NCBI GenBank assembly: GCA_003517965.1
Contig: DOZO01000041.1
Coordinates: forward strand, 17,450-81,449
Reading direction: 5' to 3'
DNA: 64,000 bases
From: Desulfobulbaceae bacterium
GTDB lineage: Bacteria > Desulfobacterota > Desulfobulbia > Desulfobulbales > Desulfurivibrionaceae
Position 1 is the first letter of the stretch. The number at the start of each line of letters is the position of its first letter. The notes beneath the pieces are model-generated. The model saw nothing but the letters and a program-made list of their open reading frames with translations. It was not told the DNA's origin and ran no database searches. Shown here in pieces: positions 32,920 through 42,004 of the stretch. A program made the translations under genes and the position numbers.

Positions 32920-33972
32920 ATGTCTGCAACTAATGGACAAAACAGTATAAATATCGGCGATCGTGCCGTTGGTGACGGACATCCCTGCTTCGTCATTGCC
33001 GAGATTGGTTCAAACCATAATCAGAATTTTGATTTGGCTCGTCGCCTAATCGATGCGGCTGCCCAAGCTGGTGTCGATGCCGTAAAATTTCAAACATTCC
33101 GTGCAGTCAGTCATTATTCAAAAAAAACACCTGGTTTCGGTTATCTGAACAATATCAACACCCATGAATTGATTCGCTCGCTGGAATTGGATCGTTCATG
33201 GCAAGCCGATTTGATGCAACATGCGAAAGAACGTGGGGTCATATTCTTCTCGTCGCCGTGTGATTCCGATGCCATTGCCGGGCTTGCTGCGTTGGGAGCA
33301 CCTGCCTACAAGGTGGCGTCCTTTGACCTGACGGATGACAGTCTGATTTTTGAAATGGCGGCAATTGGGAAACCGTTGCTGCTGTCCACTGGTATGGCGA
33401 CCTGGAATGACATTCAATTTGCGCTCGATGCCGCACGAAGGGCAGGTAATGACCAGATTGTTCTGCTGCAATGCACATCGCTTTATCCCGCGCCTGTCAA
33501 CCTGAGCAACTTGCGGGCCATGGCGTCCATGCGAGCATCTTTTGGAACTTTGGTCGGTTATTCTGACCACACGATGGGTGATCACATTGCTCTCGCCGCA
33601 GTTGCCATGGGGGGCTGCATAATTGAAAGGCATTTTACCCTCGACCGAACCCTGCCGGGACCGGATCACCCCTTTGCCATCGAGCCGCACGAGATGTCCG
33701 AGATGATGAGGAAAATTCGCGAAATCGAAGCCGCGTTCGGGGATGGCTTAAAGAACGGGCCGAGACAAGAAGAGGGCGAAATGGCAGAAAAAGGCCGTCG
33801 TAGTCTTCACGCACGCGTTCCCATCACCGCTGGCCAGACCGTTGCCTCCGATATGCTGGTAGCAAAACGACCTGGGATAGGCATCCCGCCATTTCTGAAA
33901 GCTCACGTCGTTGGGCGTATTGCCCGGACGAACATTGATGCCGACCAATGGATCACCTGGGAAATGTTTTGA
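32920..33972 (+). CDS. NeuB/PseI-type nonulosonic acid synthase (cassette B)
   Basis: A 350-residue PEP-condensing synthase, third NeuB paralogue. CFVIAEIGSNHNQNFDLA, GVDAVKFQTFRA, IFFSSPCDSDAI, YKVASFDLTDDSLI, LLLSTGMATWND, LLQCTSLYPAPVNLSNL, LVGYSDHTMGDHIALAAVAMGG, IIERHFTLDRTLPGPDHPFAIEP form the barrel. The SAF domain is GRRSLHARVPITAGQTV...LVAKRPGIGI. It is closer to canonical NeuB/PseI than the paralogue at 25881. With PseB, PseC and the PseG/PseH fusion it is the likely pseudaminic-type synthase, though the GPDHPFAIEP stretch also occurs in legionaminate synthases. ATG 32920 is favoured by GAAAAGGTGA upstream. Confidence 0.9.
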   Translation: MSATNGQNSINIGDRAVGDGHPCFVIAEIGSNHNQNFDLARRLIDAAAQAGVDAVKFQTFRAVSHYSKKTPGFGYLNNINTHELIRSLELDRSWQADLMQHAKERGVIFFSSPCDSDAIAGLAALGAPAYKVASFDLTDDSLIFEMAAIGKPLLLSTGMATWNDIQFALDAARRAGNDQIVLLQCTSLYPAPVNLSNLRAMASMRASFGTLVGYSDHTMGDHIALAAVAMGGCIIERHFTLDRTLPGPDHPFAIEPHEMSEMMRKIREIEAAFGDGLKNGPRQEEGEMAEKGRRSLHARVPITAGQTVASDMLVAKRPGIGIPPFLKAHVVGRIARTNIDADQWITWEMF

Positions 33973-34826
33973 GTCAGATTCTCGTCACTGGCGCCACCGG
34001 TTTTCTGGGTGGGCAAATCCTCGACATGTTGAAGAACAAGGGTGTGAATGCCTTGGGCGTAGGTCGATCAAAACAATGCGATGTGGTTTGCGATTTGCTT
34101 GACCGTAAAGCCACAGAGGCTATGCTTGCCCAGCATCCGGATAGCCGGATTATTCATTGTGCTGCGACGGTGCCTAAAGCCCATTCTGCCTATTTAGATG
34201 AAAAAGCGGCCGATGAGAGCCTGGAAATGATTCGTAATCTCGTAGATACAGGAGGGGTACGCCACATAATTTTCACCTCGTCCATGACCGTTTATCCCGA
34301 AGGCACCATCCTTGCGCAAGAGACAGATGCAGCCCCAATCGGCTATGGCTATGCTGGCGCCAAATTAAAGGCGGAGCAAATCCTGTTGGAATGTACAGAA
34401 GTTTCAGCAACGATCTTGCGTCTTCCCGGTCTGTTTGGGTTGCCTCGCCGAGGGGGAGTGTTGTTCAATACGGCCTTGGCTCTGGCGCGAGGTGAAACCC
34501 CCATTTTGGAAGAACACCTTCCTCAATGGGCTGCCATGCATGTGGAAGATGCGGCTGAAATATGTATTCGCGCTGCATCTTTATCCCCAAGACATTCGCT
34601 GGTTATGAATGCAGGATATCCTGAACGCATGGCCATTTCAGACGCAGTCACTCAGCTTGCGGCTCTGTTCGGAAGGGAATTGACCGTGCCGCCACCGAAG
34701 TGGTTTTCCTTTGATCTTTCTCGTTTGCACGAATTTCTTGGCCCTGTGCGCGGGGAATTAAGCGTTCGTCTTCGTGATCTGGCGAACTGGGTGCGTATTG
34801 AGATATGTAATGGACGCTATGCTTGA
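33969..34826 (+). CDS. NAD-dependent epimerase/dehydratase (SDR)
   Basis: A 285-residue extended SDR. ILVTGATGFLGGQILDML is the dinucleotide fold. HCAATVPKAHSAYLDEKAADESLEM, FTSSMTVYPEGT and YGYAGAKLKAEQ (YxxxK) supply the active site. A TTG start at 33969, overlapping the synthase stop, gives the usual domain start immediately before the Rossmann motif; no ATG exists at that position. It probably modifies a nucleotide-sugar of cassette B; the substrate is not predictable. Confidence 0.82.
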   Translation: MSQILVTGATGFLGGQILDMLKNKGVNALGVGRSKQCDVVCDLLDRKATEAMLAQHPDSRIIHCAATVPKAHSAYLDEKAADESLEMIRNLVDTGGVRHIIFTSSMTVYPEGTILAQETDAAPIGYGYAGAKLKAEQILLECTEVSATILRLPGLFGLPRRGGVLFNTALALARGETPILEEHLPQWAAMHVEDAAEICIRAASLSPRHSLVMNAGYPERMAISDAVTQLAALFGRELTVPPPKWFSFDLSRLHEFLGPVRGELSVRLRDLANWVRIEICNGRYA

Positions 34827-35580
34827 AACCTTAGAAGTGATTATGCAGGAAATGGGAAATCTGCTGTTAGAGTGGCGTTCACACGGCATGACGCATGGCC
34901 GCTGGGAAGGCTCGCAGTTGAAGGCGGAGGCCGACCAACGCGCCCATGCCTTTCTCTGCGAGCGTTTGCACCGTTTTTGGCCTGGTGTTCCTGTGATCAG
35001 CGAAGAGGATGCAAGCGCGCACGCTACAGACCGGCCCGATGAATATTGGCTGATCGACCCCATCGATGGGACCGCCAGCTTCTGCAACGGTTTCGATGGG
35101 TTTGTGACGCAAGCGGCTTTTATGCAGAGGTGTAACCCGATTGTTGCGATTGTGCATGCCCCAGCACTTGGTCTGACTTATACTGCTTCAGAGCATGGGT
35201 TCGCCCAATGCAATCACACGCCAATTTCCACGACTTTATTTGGAATACGCGCTCCGCTCCTGATTGATAACTATCCAGAGCCGCGCGGGATAGCCCGGAC
35301 GCTGCTCGATGGCATCGGTTGTGGCGGATATATTGAAAGCGGCAGTATAGGTCTCAAGATTTGTCGGGTTGCTGATGGCACGGCCGATTTGTTTGTTAAG
35401 GATGTCACCGTGCGCGATTGGGATTTGGCCCCGGCCGATCTAATTCTTGCGCGTGCAGGTGGGATACTTACTACACTTGCTGGTGACCTTGTGCCCTATG
35501 GCGGAGGATTTGAGAGGTTGGGGTTAATTGCTGCCGCTAACCTGGAGTTAAAGACGTTGACCTTGGAATTTGTTGGTTGA
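34810..35580 (+). CDS. Inositol monophosphatase/CysQ-like phosphatase
   Basis: A 256-residue IMPase-fold phosphatase. VISEEDAS supplies the first acidic motif, YWLIDPIDGTASFCNG is the metal-binding DPxDGT loop, and VRDWDLAPADLILARAGGIL is the C-terminal WDxxA(P)xxL motif. These enzymes hydrolyse sugar or nucleotide phosphates with Mg2+. It overlaps the SDR gene by 17 bases. In this setting it may remove phosphate from an ulosonate-9-phosphate or an inositol-type intermediate. Confidence 0.85.
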   Translation: MDAMLETLEVIMQEMGNLLLEWRSHGMTHGRWEGSQLKAEADQRAHAFLCERLHRFWPGVPVISEEDASAHATDRPDEYWLIDPIDGTASFCNGFDGFVTQAAFMQRCNPIVAIVHAPALGLTYTASEHGFAQCNHTPISTTLFGIRAPLLIDNYPEPRGIARTLLDGIGCGGYIESGSIGLKICRVADGTADLFVKDVTVRDWDLAPADLILARAGGILTTLAGDLVPYGGGFERLGLIAAANLELKTLTLEFVG

Positions 35581-36146
35581 TGCTGGAGACCCCTCTTATT
35601 ATTCTTACTAAACGTTTTATTCTTAGGCCGCTTGATGAGGGAGATGTCACTATTCGTTATGTTGGCTGGTTTTGCGAGCAGGTGGTGCAGCAGTATATTA
35701 GCGCAGCCACAGCAAGTCCAGATATCGCTGCACTTCGGCAATTTGTGGTAGAGCGTAACGGGCGGGATGATGTAGTATTTTTAGGAATTTTTGAGAAAAA
35801 GAATGGACTGCACATCGGAAATATTAAGTATGAGCCTGTTGACTCTGTCGCGGGGTATGCTATAGGGGGTATTTTAATTGGCGATCCGCACTGGCGAGGT
35901 ATGGGCGTTGCGGTTGAGGTACTTTGGGCAAGTGCTAACTGGCTGCATAAACATCGTAACATCCGGCAAATTGTTTTGGGCGTTGACCGTGCTAATACGG
36001 CGGCCATTAACGCTTATCGGAAGGTTGGTTTTATCGAGGAATCGACAGCGTTTATACCAACTGTATTGCCAGGGTGCCTGACAATGGTTTGGCATTTGAC
36101 TTCATGTGAGGGTGCGAGCTCAATAAAACCAATCACCGGACGATGA
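35580..36146 (+). CDS. RimJ/RimL-type GNAT acetyltransferase
   Basis: A 188-residue GNAT protein. ILTKRFILRPLDEGDVTIRY opens the family; GILIGDPHWRGMGVAVEVLW is the acetyl-CoA pyrophosphate-binding segment; NTAAINAYRKVGFIEE is the C-terminal signature. It starts with an ATG that overlaps the phosphatase TGA. It probably acetylates an amino sugar of the cassette B product. It ends the coupled run from 24961; the next gene begins after 62 bases. Confidence 0.88.
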   Translation: MLETPLIILTKRFILRPLDEGDVTIRYVGWFCEQVVQQYISAATASPDIAALRQFVVERNGRDDVVFLGIFEKKNGLHIGNIKYEPVDSVAGYAIGGILIGDPHWRGMGVAVEVLWASANWLHKHRNIRQIVLGVDRANTAAINAYRKVGFIEESTAFIPTVLPGCLTMVWHLTSCEGASSIKPITGR

Positions 36147-36208
36147 GGTGACCATATAAGTCCAAAGGCGGTCTATGTTGTTCACGTTTTTGATAATTCG
36201 AGTTAATC

Positions 36209-37840
36209 TTGATCAATAAATTGGTTTCTTTCTTCCGTAAACTGCTGAAAAGGCGCCAATGTGCCAGGTTGCGCCACGTCATGCGTGGCTATCAGATGTT
36301 GAAGAAATCTGGCAGTATTGACCGGATAGCGAGGGTTAAACAGGCGCTGACGGAACATTGCCTGGGTCGGGTAAGCCGGAATCTTTCGGGCACGGTTATG
36401 AGGCAGGGGGCCGGGTTTGGCGAAGCCGTGATCAGGCAATATCTGCTGGTGCGGATCGGGGGGCTCAATTTAAATAAGGCCCTGCTTGTCGCGCTTGGAA
36501 AGAAGAATGGCCGGGTCGTCTTTCCTCTGCCCAAGGAGTGGCGTGAGATTCTGACGCAACATGGCTTTAAGGTCGAGCACCTTAGATCAAGCCTGCTTTG
36601 GCAACTCTACGTCGGCACCATATTTTTTTATGGCATATTGCAAATTGGCAAGATCCTGCTGGCCGGGCTTTTCTCTCGGAACGACCTGTGGCCTTTACAA
36701 AAAAACCATGTTTTCTTTACCGATCTCGGGCCGGGGAACCTGCCCCAGCAGATCGAGGGCCGCAAAAGTCATGATGTGATTTCCTGGTATCTGCAGTGGT
36801 CAGGCAGAACAACGGGAATAGCATCTGTGCATCATACGGTTCGAAATGCGCAACCTGTTTGTGTGAGCGGGGTAGATGTGTTGCCCACTGTGCGGGTGTT
36901 GCCCGATCTGATGGGGATGCGTGCGGTTATCAGTTATGCGCTTTGGGGTATGCGAGCTATTGCCATCGCGGCATTCGATTGCCTGTGCGGGCGATGGTGG
37001 CATGCGCTGCTGTTAAACCAGGCCGCGCTTGCTGCTCAGGTTCGCGCGTTGCCCGCCGGGGCTTTGGCGCAGGAATACCTGTTTCATAATTCCGGCTGGA
37101 TCTACAGGCCTCTCTGGACTTATGAGGCACAACAGCGCGGGTCTGAGATCACCTTTTATTTCTATTCGACCAATTGTGAGAATTTCAAGAGACCGGAAGG
37201 CTACCCTCCTTTAGCCTATGGCTGGAAAGCCATGACCTGGCCACGATATCTGGTCTGGGACGAATATCAGGCCGACTTTGTCCGTCGGGCTGTTGGGGCG
37301 CGGGCGCAGATCATCATCGTGGGGCCGATCTGGTTTCATAGCAGTGCTGCCGAGATGCCAAGATTAGACAGACCCGGCGTGGGGGTCTTTGATGTGACAC
37401 CGCATCGAGCTTCGCGTTATTGCACTTTGGGGATGGATATGGAGTTTTATACTCCAGCGGTTGCCAATCCTTTTTTAGAACATGTCAGTGATGTCCTTAA
37501 TAAATATCGGCTGTTAATGTTGTGGAAAAGAAAAAGGCAAATAGGGCGTTTGGCGCATCCCCATTATGGACATTTGGCGGATCGACTGGTAGAACGTAGC
37601 CATGTGCTGCTGGTTGATCCGGATATTTCCGCCATTCGTGTCATCGAGGCAAGTGTAGCCGTTGTTTCCATGCCTTTTACTTCAACTGCCTTGATTGCCA
37701 GAGAGATGGGAAAACCATCCATCTATTATGATCCAACCGGTTTGTTGCAGGGTGATGATCGAGCCGCACATGGAATTCCTGTTTTGTCTGGGGTAGAAGA
37801 ATTGGCCGCGTGGCTTTCCGCTCACGTAACAATCCAATAA
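36209..37840 (+). CDS. GT-B-like surface glycan transferase candidate B
   Basis: A 543-residue protein with no firmly recognised family. It has basic N-terminal residues, a hydrophobic segment around residues ~130-155 (YVGTIFFYGILQIGKILLAG), a middle aromatic region (EYLFHNSGWIYRPLWTYEAQ) and a C-terminal stretch HVLLVDPDISAIRVIEASVAVVSMPFTSTALIAREMGKPSIYY. That stretch resembles the S/T motif and following E...GxP of GT-B sialyl/Kdo-type transferases. It starts with TTG (36209), and TTG 36224 is also possible. It follows cassette B in the same way candidate proteins follow cassettes A and C. Function inferred. Confidence 0.55.
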   Translation: MINKLVSFFRKLLKRRQCARLRHVMRGYQMLKKSGSIDRIARVKQALTEHCLGRVSRNLSGTVMRQGAGFGEAVIRQYLLVRIGGLNLNKALLVALGKKNGRVVFPLPKEWREILTQHGFKVEHLRSSLLWQLYVGTIFFYGILQIGKILLAGLFSRNDLWPLQKNHVFFTDLGPGNLPQQIEGRKSHDVISWYLQWSGRTTGIASVHHTVRNAQPVCVSGVDVLPTVRVLPDLMGMRAVISYALWGMRAIAIAAFDCLCGRWWHALLLNQAALAAQVRALPAGALAQEYLFHNSGWIYRPLWTYEAQQRGSEITFYFYSTNCENFKRPEGYPPLAYGWKAMTWPRYLVWDEYQADFVRRAVGARAQIIIVGPIWFHSSAAEMPRLDRPGVGVFDVTPHRASRYCTLGMDMEFYTPAVANPFLEHVSDVLNKYRLLMLWKRKRQIGRLAHPHYGHLADRLVERSHVLLVDPDISAIRVIEASVAVVSMPFTSTALIAREMGKPSIYYDPTGLLQGDDRAAHGIPVLSGVEELAAWLSAHVTIQ

Positions 37841-37874
37841 GCGCTTACGTTTCTTACATGATGGAGAGGTAATT

Positions 37875-38858
37875 ATGTCCAAAGCACTGATCACTACAGT
37901 CCCTTTTGGTGATAAAAACAGGTTGCCCCTTGAACTGCTCGAAGCTTCTGACATTGAGTATCTGATCAATCCCCTGGGACGCAAGCTCAAAGAAGAAGAA
38001 CTGGCAGAGATGGTGTCTGACTTTGATGTGCTGATCGCCGGAACAGAACCGATTACCGATATGGTTATGAGTCGTGCTCCGCGTTTGAAATTGATCTCCC
38101 GCGTTGGCATAGGACTCGATAGCGTTGATTTATTAGCTGCCGAGCGACGCAATATCCTGGTGAGTTATACACCGGATGCGCCTGCCCCGGCGGTGGCTGA
38201 GTTAACGGTTGGTCTGATGCTTACCTTGTTGCGTTCGGTGCATGTTGCGAATGCTCAGATGCATCGTGGCGAATGGCATCGTTATTTTGGCCGCCGCATT
38301 CCGGAAGTAACCATCGGCATCATCGGGGTTGGCAGAATTGGTGGACGTGTGTTGCGACGTTTGGCTGGATTTGGCACTCCGCGCGTGCTGGTTAATGATA
38401 TCCATCCAAATACGAAGGTGGTGCCTGAGTTTAAGCTTGAATGGGTTGATAAAGAGGAGATATATCGTCATGCTGATATTATCAGCCTGCATCTGCCACT
38501 GACTGCGCAGACCAAAAATATGATTCGGCGCGAGCATCTGATGCTCATGAAACCGGATGCGATGATCATTAACACTTCACGCGGTGGAATTATCAATGAG
38601 CTGGATTTGGCCGAGGTTCTTAACGCCGGTCATTTAAGCGGGGCAGCTATTGATGTTTTTGAACATGAACCTTATAACGGCGCGCTCGCACAGATAGATC
38701 GTTGCCTGCTTACTTCGCATATGGGTTCCATGTCCATTGATTGTCGTACGCGCATGGAGATCGAGGCTACCGAAGAGGTGGTGCGATTCTTGACCGGCCA
38801 GGCTTTACAGGGGGTTGTGCCTCCGGAAGAATATAATGTGCAAAGACAGGGCCTTTGA
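37875..38858 (+). CDS. D-3-phosphoglycerate-dehydrogenase-like 2-hydroxyacid dehydrogenase
   Basis: A 327-residue dehydrogenase. It has ISRVGIGLDSVDLLAAERRNI (substrate domain), IGIIGVGRIGGRV (NAD motif), INTSRGGIINELDLAEVL (Arg), DVFEHEPYNGAL (Glu) and LTSHMGSMS (His). GGAGAGG precedes ATG 37875. It heads cassette C. Together with the HpaI aldolase, HAD phosphatase and KdsB-type enzyme it points to handling of 2-oxo/2-hydroxy acids. It is not the serine-pathway SerA, since the C-terminal ACT region is absent. Confidence 0.88.
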   Translation: MSKALITTVPFGDKNRLPLELLEASDIEYLINPLGRKLKEEELAEMVSDFDVLIAGTEPITDMVMSRAPRLKLISRVGIGLDSVDLLAAERRNILVSYTPDAPAPAVAELTVGLMLTLLRSVHVANAQMHRGEWHRYFGRRIPEVTIGIIGVGRIGGRVLRRLAGFGTPRVLVNDIHPNTKVVPEFKLEWVDKEEIYRHADIISLHLPLTAQTKNMIRREHLMLMKPDAMIINTSRGGIINELDLAEVLNAGHLSGAAIDVFEHEPYNGALAQIDRCLLTSHMGSMSIDCRTRMEIEATEEVVRFLTGQALQGVVPPEEYNVQRQGL

Positions 38859-38859
38859 G

Positions 38860-39750
38860 ATGAAGAAAGTTTGTGTGATCGGTGGAGCCGGTTTTCTCGG
38901 TTCCCATGTTTGTGATCAATTATCGGAGGCTGGTTATAAAGTATTGATTTATGACCGGACGATCTCTCCGTGGTGTCGTCCTGATCAATGCATGGTCAAG
39001 GCAGACATCCTTGATGAGGCGGCGCTGGATGAAGCGATTGAAGGTTGTGAGGCGGTTTACAATTTTGCTGCCATTTCCGATATAAACGAGGCGTTGGATA
39101 AGCCACTTGAAACGATTAAGGTTAATATCCTCGGTAATGCCATGGTGCTTGCATCTTGCCGTCGCCACGGGGTGAAACGCTACATCTACGCCAGTACAGT
39201 TTATGTGCACAGCCGTGAAGGCGGTTTTTATCGTTGCAGCAAGCATGCCTCCGAACAGTTTGTTGAAGAATATCAGAGCCGTTATGGACTTGATTTTACC
39301 GTGCTCCGTTATGGCTCGCTGTATGGGCCGCGTTCTGACCAGCACAATGGGCTGTGGCGACTGGTCAAGAAAGCTTTGGAGACTGGGAGAGTCAGCTACG
39401 AGGGCAGCCCGGAGGCCATGCGTGAATATATCCATGTCGAAGATGCGGCACGGGCCAGTGTCATTGCCCTTGGGGAGGAGTTTCGCAACCAGCATGTCGT
39501 GCTGACCGGGCAAGAGCCGATGCGGGTCATGGATATGCTCAAGATGCTGGCAGAGATATTGGGGCTGCCACAGTCGGTTGAATTTATTGAATCTGATTAT
39601 GCCGGGCATTATATCCGTACTCCTTATGCTTACCAGACTCGATTAGGGAGAAAATACCTTCCCCCAATGCATGTGGACTTGGGCCAGGGATTATTGGAGT
39701 TGATCGGGGAAGTTCAAAAAGATTATTTTTCAGGAAAAAGACAGGCGTGA
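38860..39750 (+). CDS. NAD-dependent epimerase/dehydratase
   Basis: A 296-residue extended SDR: VIGGAGFLGSHVCDQL, NFAAISDINEALDKP, YASTVYVHSREGGFYRCSKHASEQ (YxxxK), LRYGSLYGPRSD and EYIHVEDAARA. ATG 38860 overlaps nothing but is one base after the previous stop. It is a nucleotide-sugar epimerase-type protein of cassette C with unknown substrate; the YRCSK motif is unusual but keeps Tyr and Lys. Confidence 0.85.
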   Translation: MKKVCVIGGAGFLGSHVCDQLSEAGYKVLIYDRTISPWCRPDQCMVKADILDEAALDEAIEGCEAVYNFAAISDINEALDKPLETIKVNILGNAMVLASCRRHGVKRYIYASTVYVHSREGGFYRCSKHASEQFVEEYQSRYGLDFTVLRYGSLYGPRSDQHNGLWRLVKKALETGRVSYEGSPEAMREYIHVEDAARASVIALGEEFRNQHVVLTGQEPMRVMDMLKMLAEILGLPQSVEFIESDYAGHYIRTPYAYQTRLGRKYLPPMHVDLGQGLLELIGEVQKDYFSGKRQA

Positions 39751-40595
39751 AAGAACAAATTAAAAAATTATTAAGAATGGTCGCTCATTCCCTGATTGGC
39801 TTGAGTGTGAAAACTCGTGCTGGACGTTATCTGCTTAATCAGATGCTTGGCGCGGCGATGGAGAGGGTACGGGAGGTATCTCATGGCAATCTTAAGTTGA
39901 GACTTGCCGCTCCAAACTCGTTGTGTGACTGGCGAGCCAGCACCTTTTCGACCAAGGAGCCTGAGACGCTGGAATGGATAGACTCGATTCCAGAGAATTC
40001 GGTTTTGTGGGATGTGGGCGCTAATATTGGTTTGTATTCTGTTTATGCGGCCAAGAAGCGTGGGTGTCTGGTCTGGGCTTTTGAGCCGTCGGTTTTTAAT
40101 TTGGAATTGCTGGCAAGAAATATCTACGAGAATGATTTGACGGGAAAAATATGTATTGTGCCTCTGGCCTTGAGCGACAGTCTTGGTGCCAGCAAGATGC
40201 GTATGACTACAACGGAATGGGGTGGCGCGCTGTCAACTTTTGGCCAGGATTTTGGTTGGGATGGGGCGGCCATTCGGCAAGTTTTTGAATTTCAGACCGT
40301 TGGCTTGAGCATGGAAGACGCAATGCAGAGGTTAGCGATTCCCCAGCCTGATTACATTAAGATGGATGTGGATGGTCTTGAACATTTCATCCTTAAAGGT
40401 GGCGTGTCAGTTCTGCGTGGCATCGAAGGGATGCTGATTGAGGTTAATGATGATTTTTATGAGCAGGCGGAGCAGTGTCGAAAGTTGTTGAGTGAATCCG
40501 GACTGATTTTGAAAGAGAAGCGCCATTCAGACATAATCGGTAATTCTACCGCAGGATTTCAGAATTGTTATAACCAGATATGGATTCGCGCTTGA
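39747..40595 (+). CDS. FkbM-family methyltransferase
   Basis: A 282-residue SAM-dependent methyltransferase. VLWDVGANIGLYSVYAAKKRG is the glycine-rich SAM motif with the FkbM GANIGxYS form. AFEPSVFNLELLARNI, PDYIKMDVDGLEHFILKGG and IEGMLIEVNDDFYEQ are family landmarks. It starts with GTG overlapping the epimerase stop. FkbM proteins O-methylate sugars in surface glycans. The first ~60 residues precede the domain and are not recognised. Confidence 0.9.
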   Translation: MKEQIKKLLRMVAHSLIGLSVKTRAGRYLLNQMLGAAMERVREVSHGNLKLRLAAPNSLCDWRASTFSTKEPETLEWIDSIPENSVLWDVGANIGLYSVYAAKKRGCLVWAFEPSVFNLELLARNIYENDLTGKICIVPLALSDSLGASKMRMTTTEWGGALSTFGQDFGWDGAAIRQVFEFQTVGLSMEDAMQRLAIPQPDYIKMDVDGLEHFILKGGVSVLRGIEGMLIEVNDDFYEQAEQCRKLLSESGLILKEKRHSDIIGNSTAGFQNCYNQIWIRA

Positions 40596-40598
40596 GTT

Positions 40599-41240
40599 AT
40601 GAGCTTTCAGTTAATCAGTCAACCAAAGACGATTTTTTGGGATTTCGATGGCGTTATCAAGGATTCAATTGAGGTTAAGACTCAGGCCTTTGTAAAGCTG
40701 TTTGCGTCTTCTGGAACCGAGGTCGCCAAACGAGTATGTGAACATCACTTGGCCAATGGTGGTATGTCTCGATTTGATAAGCTGCCCATTTATCTTCAAT
40801 GGGCAGGAGAGGATCCCAGCCCCCCTCGGGTAAGTGAATGCTGTGGTCAATTCGGACAGATGGTGTTGCAGGGTGTGGTTGATGCGCCTTGGGTGCCGGG
40901 GGCAGAGACCTACCTTCGTGTTAATCCCCATCAGCAAATGTTTGTTCTGGTTTCGGCCACGCCGCAGGATGAGCTGGAGCAAATTCTTCAAGCCCTTAAT
41001 TTGACCGGATGTTTTATGGGGATTTTTGGCGCGCCGATTCGCAAGCAAGATGCAATTCGTATGATGATTACAGAGCATGGATTGGATGCAAGTGCCTGTC
41101 TGATGATTGGTGATGCGCGGGCGGATCTTGAGGCTGCGGAAGCTAATCAAATCCAGTTTATGTTGCGACGACACGAAACCAACGCCAAGGTATTTGCCGG
41201 TTATACTGGCCCTTCAGTTAAGGAGTTCACCGCCCTATGA
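40599..41240 (+). CDS. HAD-superfamily hydrolase
   Basis: A 213-residue HAD phosphatase. The catalytic motif I is FWDFDGVIKDS (DxD). The cap region follows (residues ~20-85). Motif II appears in LVSATP, motif III Lys in IRKQDAIRMM and motif IV in CLMIGDARADLEAAEANQI. Its end overlaps the HpaI aldolase start by 4 bases. The likely role is sugar-phosphate or ulosonate-phosphate dephosphorylation, analogous to KdsC, which is also HAD-type but shorter and capless. Confidence 0.85.
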   Translation: MSFQLISQPKTIFWDFDGVIKDSIEVKTQAFVKLFASSGTEVAKRVCEHHLANGGMSRFDKLPIYLQWAGEDPSPPRVSECCGQFGQMVLQGVVDAPWVPGAETYLRVNPHQQMFVLVSATPQDELEQILQALNLTGCFMGIFGAPIRKQDAIRMMITEHGLDASACLMIGDARADLEAAEANQIQFMLRRHETNAKVFAGYTGPSVKEFTAL

Positions 41241-42004
41241 ACCGTTTGGAAAAGATCCGAGCAATACGCACGTCGCTTGGCGAAAACCGGCCGTCAATTG
41301 GCAGCTGGATGCAGATACCTGATTCTTCTGTGGCCGAGATTATGGGGCAGGCCGGCTATGACTGGGTGGCGGTAGACATGGAGCATGGGGCGATCTCCGT
41401 GCATCAGTTGCCGGATCTCTTTCGTGCCCTGGATCTGGGGGGTGCCTTGCCTCTGGCACGACTGGCGCATGGACATGGCAAAGATTGCAAACAGGCACTG
41501 GATGCCGGGGCTGGCGGGGTTATCGTGCCGATGGTGGAAACGGCGGCACAGTTGCTGATGGTGCGTGATGCTTGCCGCTGGCCGCCAGCCGGGACTCGTG
41601 GGGTGGGGTTTTCCCGCGCTAACCTTTTTGGGGTGCATTTTGAGGCTTATCGCGAAGAGGCACAGGCGCCCTTGTTGGTGGCAATGATCGAGCACGTTCG
41701 AGCTGTTGAGAATCTTGAGGAAATACTTGCGGTAGATGGTTTGGATGCGATCCTGATCGGTCCGTATGACCTGTCTGCTTCCATGGGGTTGACCGCAAAA
41801 TTTGATGCGCCTGAGTTTATAGCGGTGCTGAACCGCATTCATACCCTGTGTGGTAAGCAGCGCATCCCCTGCGGAGTGCATGTGGTTAGGCCGGATGCTG
41901 AAGTTTTGCAACAACGGATAGTCGAGGGCTATCGGTTCATTGCCTATTCAATTGATGCGGTTTTTCTCCATTCCTCTGCCATGGCCCCAAAAGTGAGCCG
42001 GTAG
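41237..42004 (+). CDS. HpcH/HpaI-family 2-keto-3-deoxy acid aldolase
   Basis: A 255-residue class II pyruvate aldolase: GSWMQIPDSSVAEIMGQAGYDWVAVDMEHG (split signature with active-site Asp/His), LARLAHGHGKDCKQALDAGAGGVIVPMVET (metal and Arg), GTRGVGFSRANLFG and LIGPYDLSASMG. The family cleaves or forms 2-keto-3-deoxy acids from pyruvate and an aldehyde. An aldolase beside a KdsB-type cytidylyltransferase suggests an aldol route to a ulosonic acid instead of a PEP synthase. It overlaps both neighbours by 1-4 bases. Confidence 0.9.
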   Translation: MNRLEKIRAIRTSLGENRPSIGSWMQIPDSSVAEIMGQAGYDWVAVDMEHGAISVHQLPDLFRALDLGGALPLARLAHGHGKDCKQALDAGAGGVIVPMVETAAQLLMVRDACRWPPAGTRGVGFSRANLFGVHFEAYREEAQAPLLVAMIEHVRAVENLEEILAVDGLDAILIGPYDLSASMGLTAKFDAPEFIAVLNRIHTLCGKQRIPCGVHVVRPDAEVLQQRIVEGYRFIAYSIDAVFLHSSAMAPKVSR

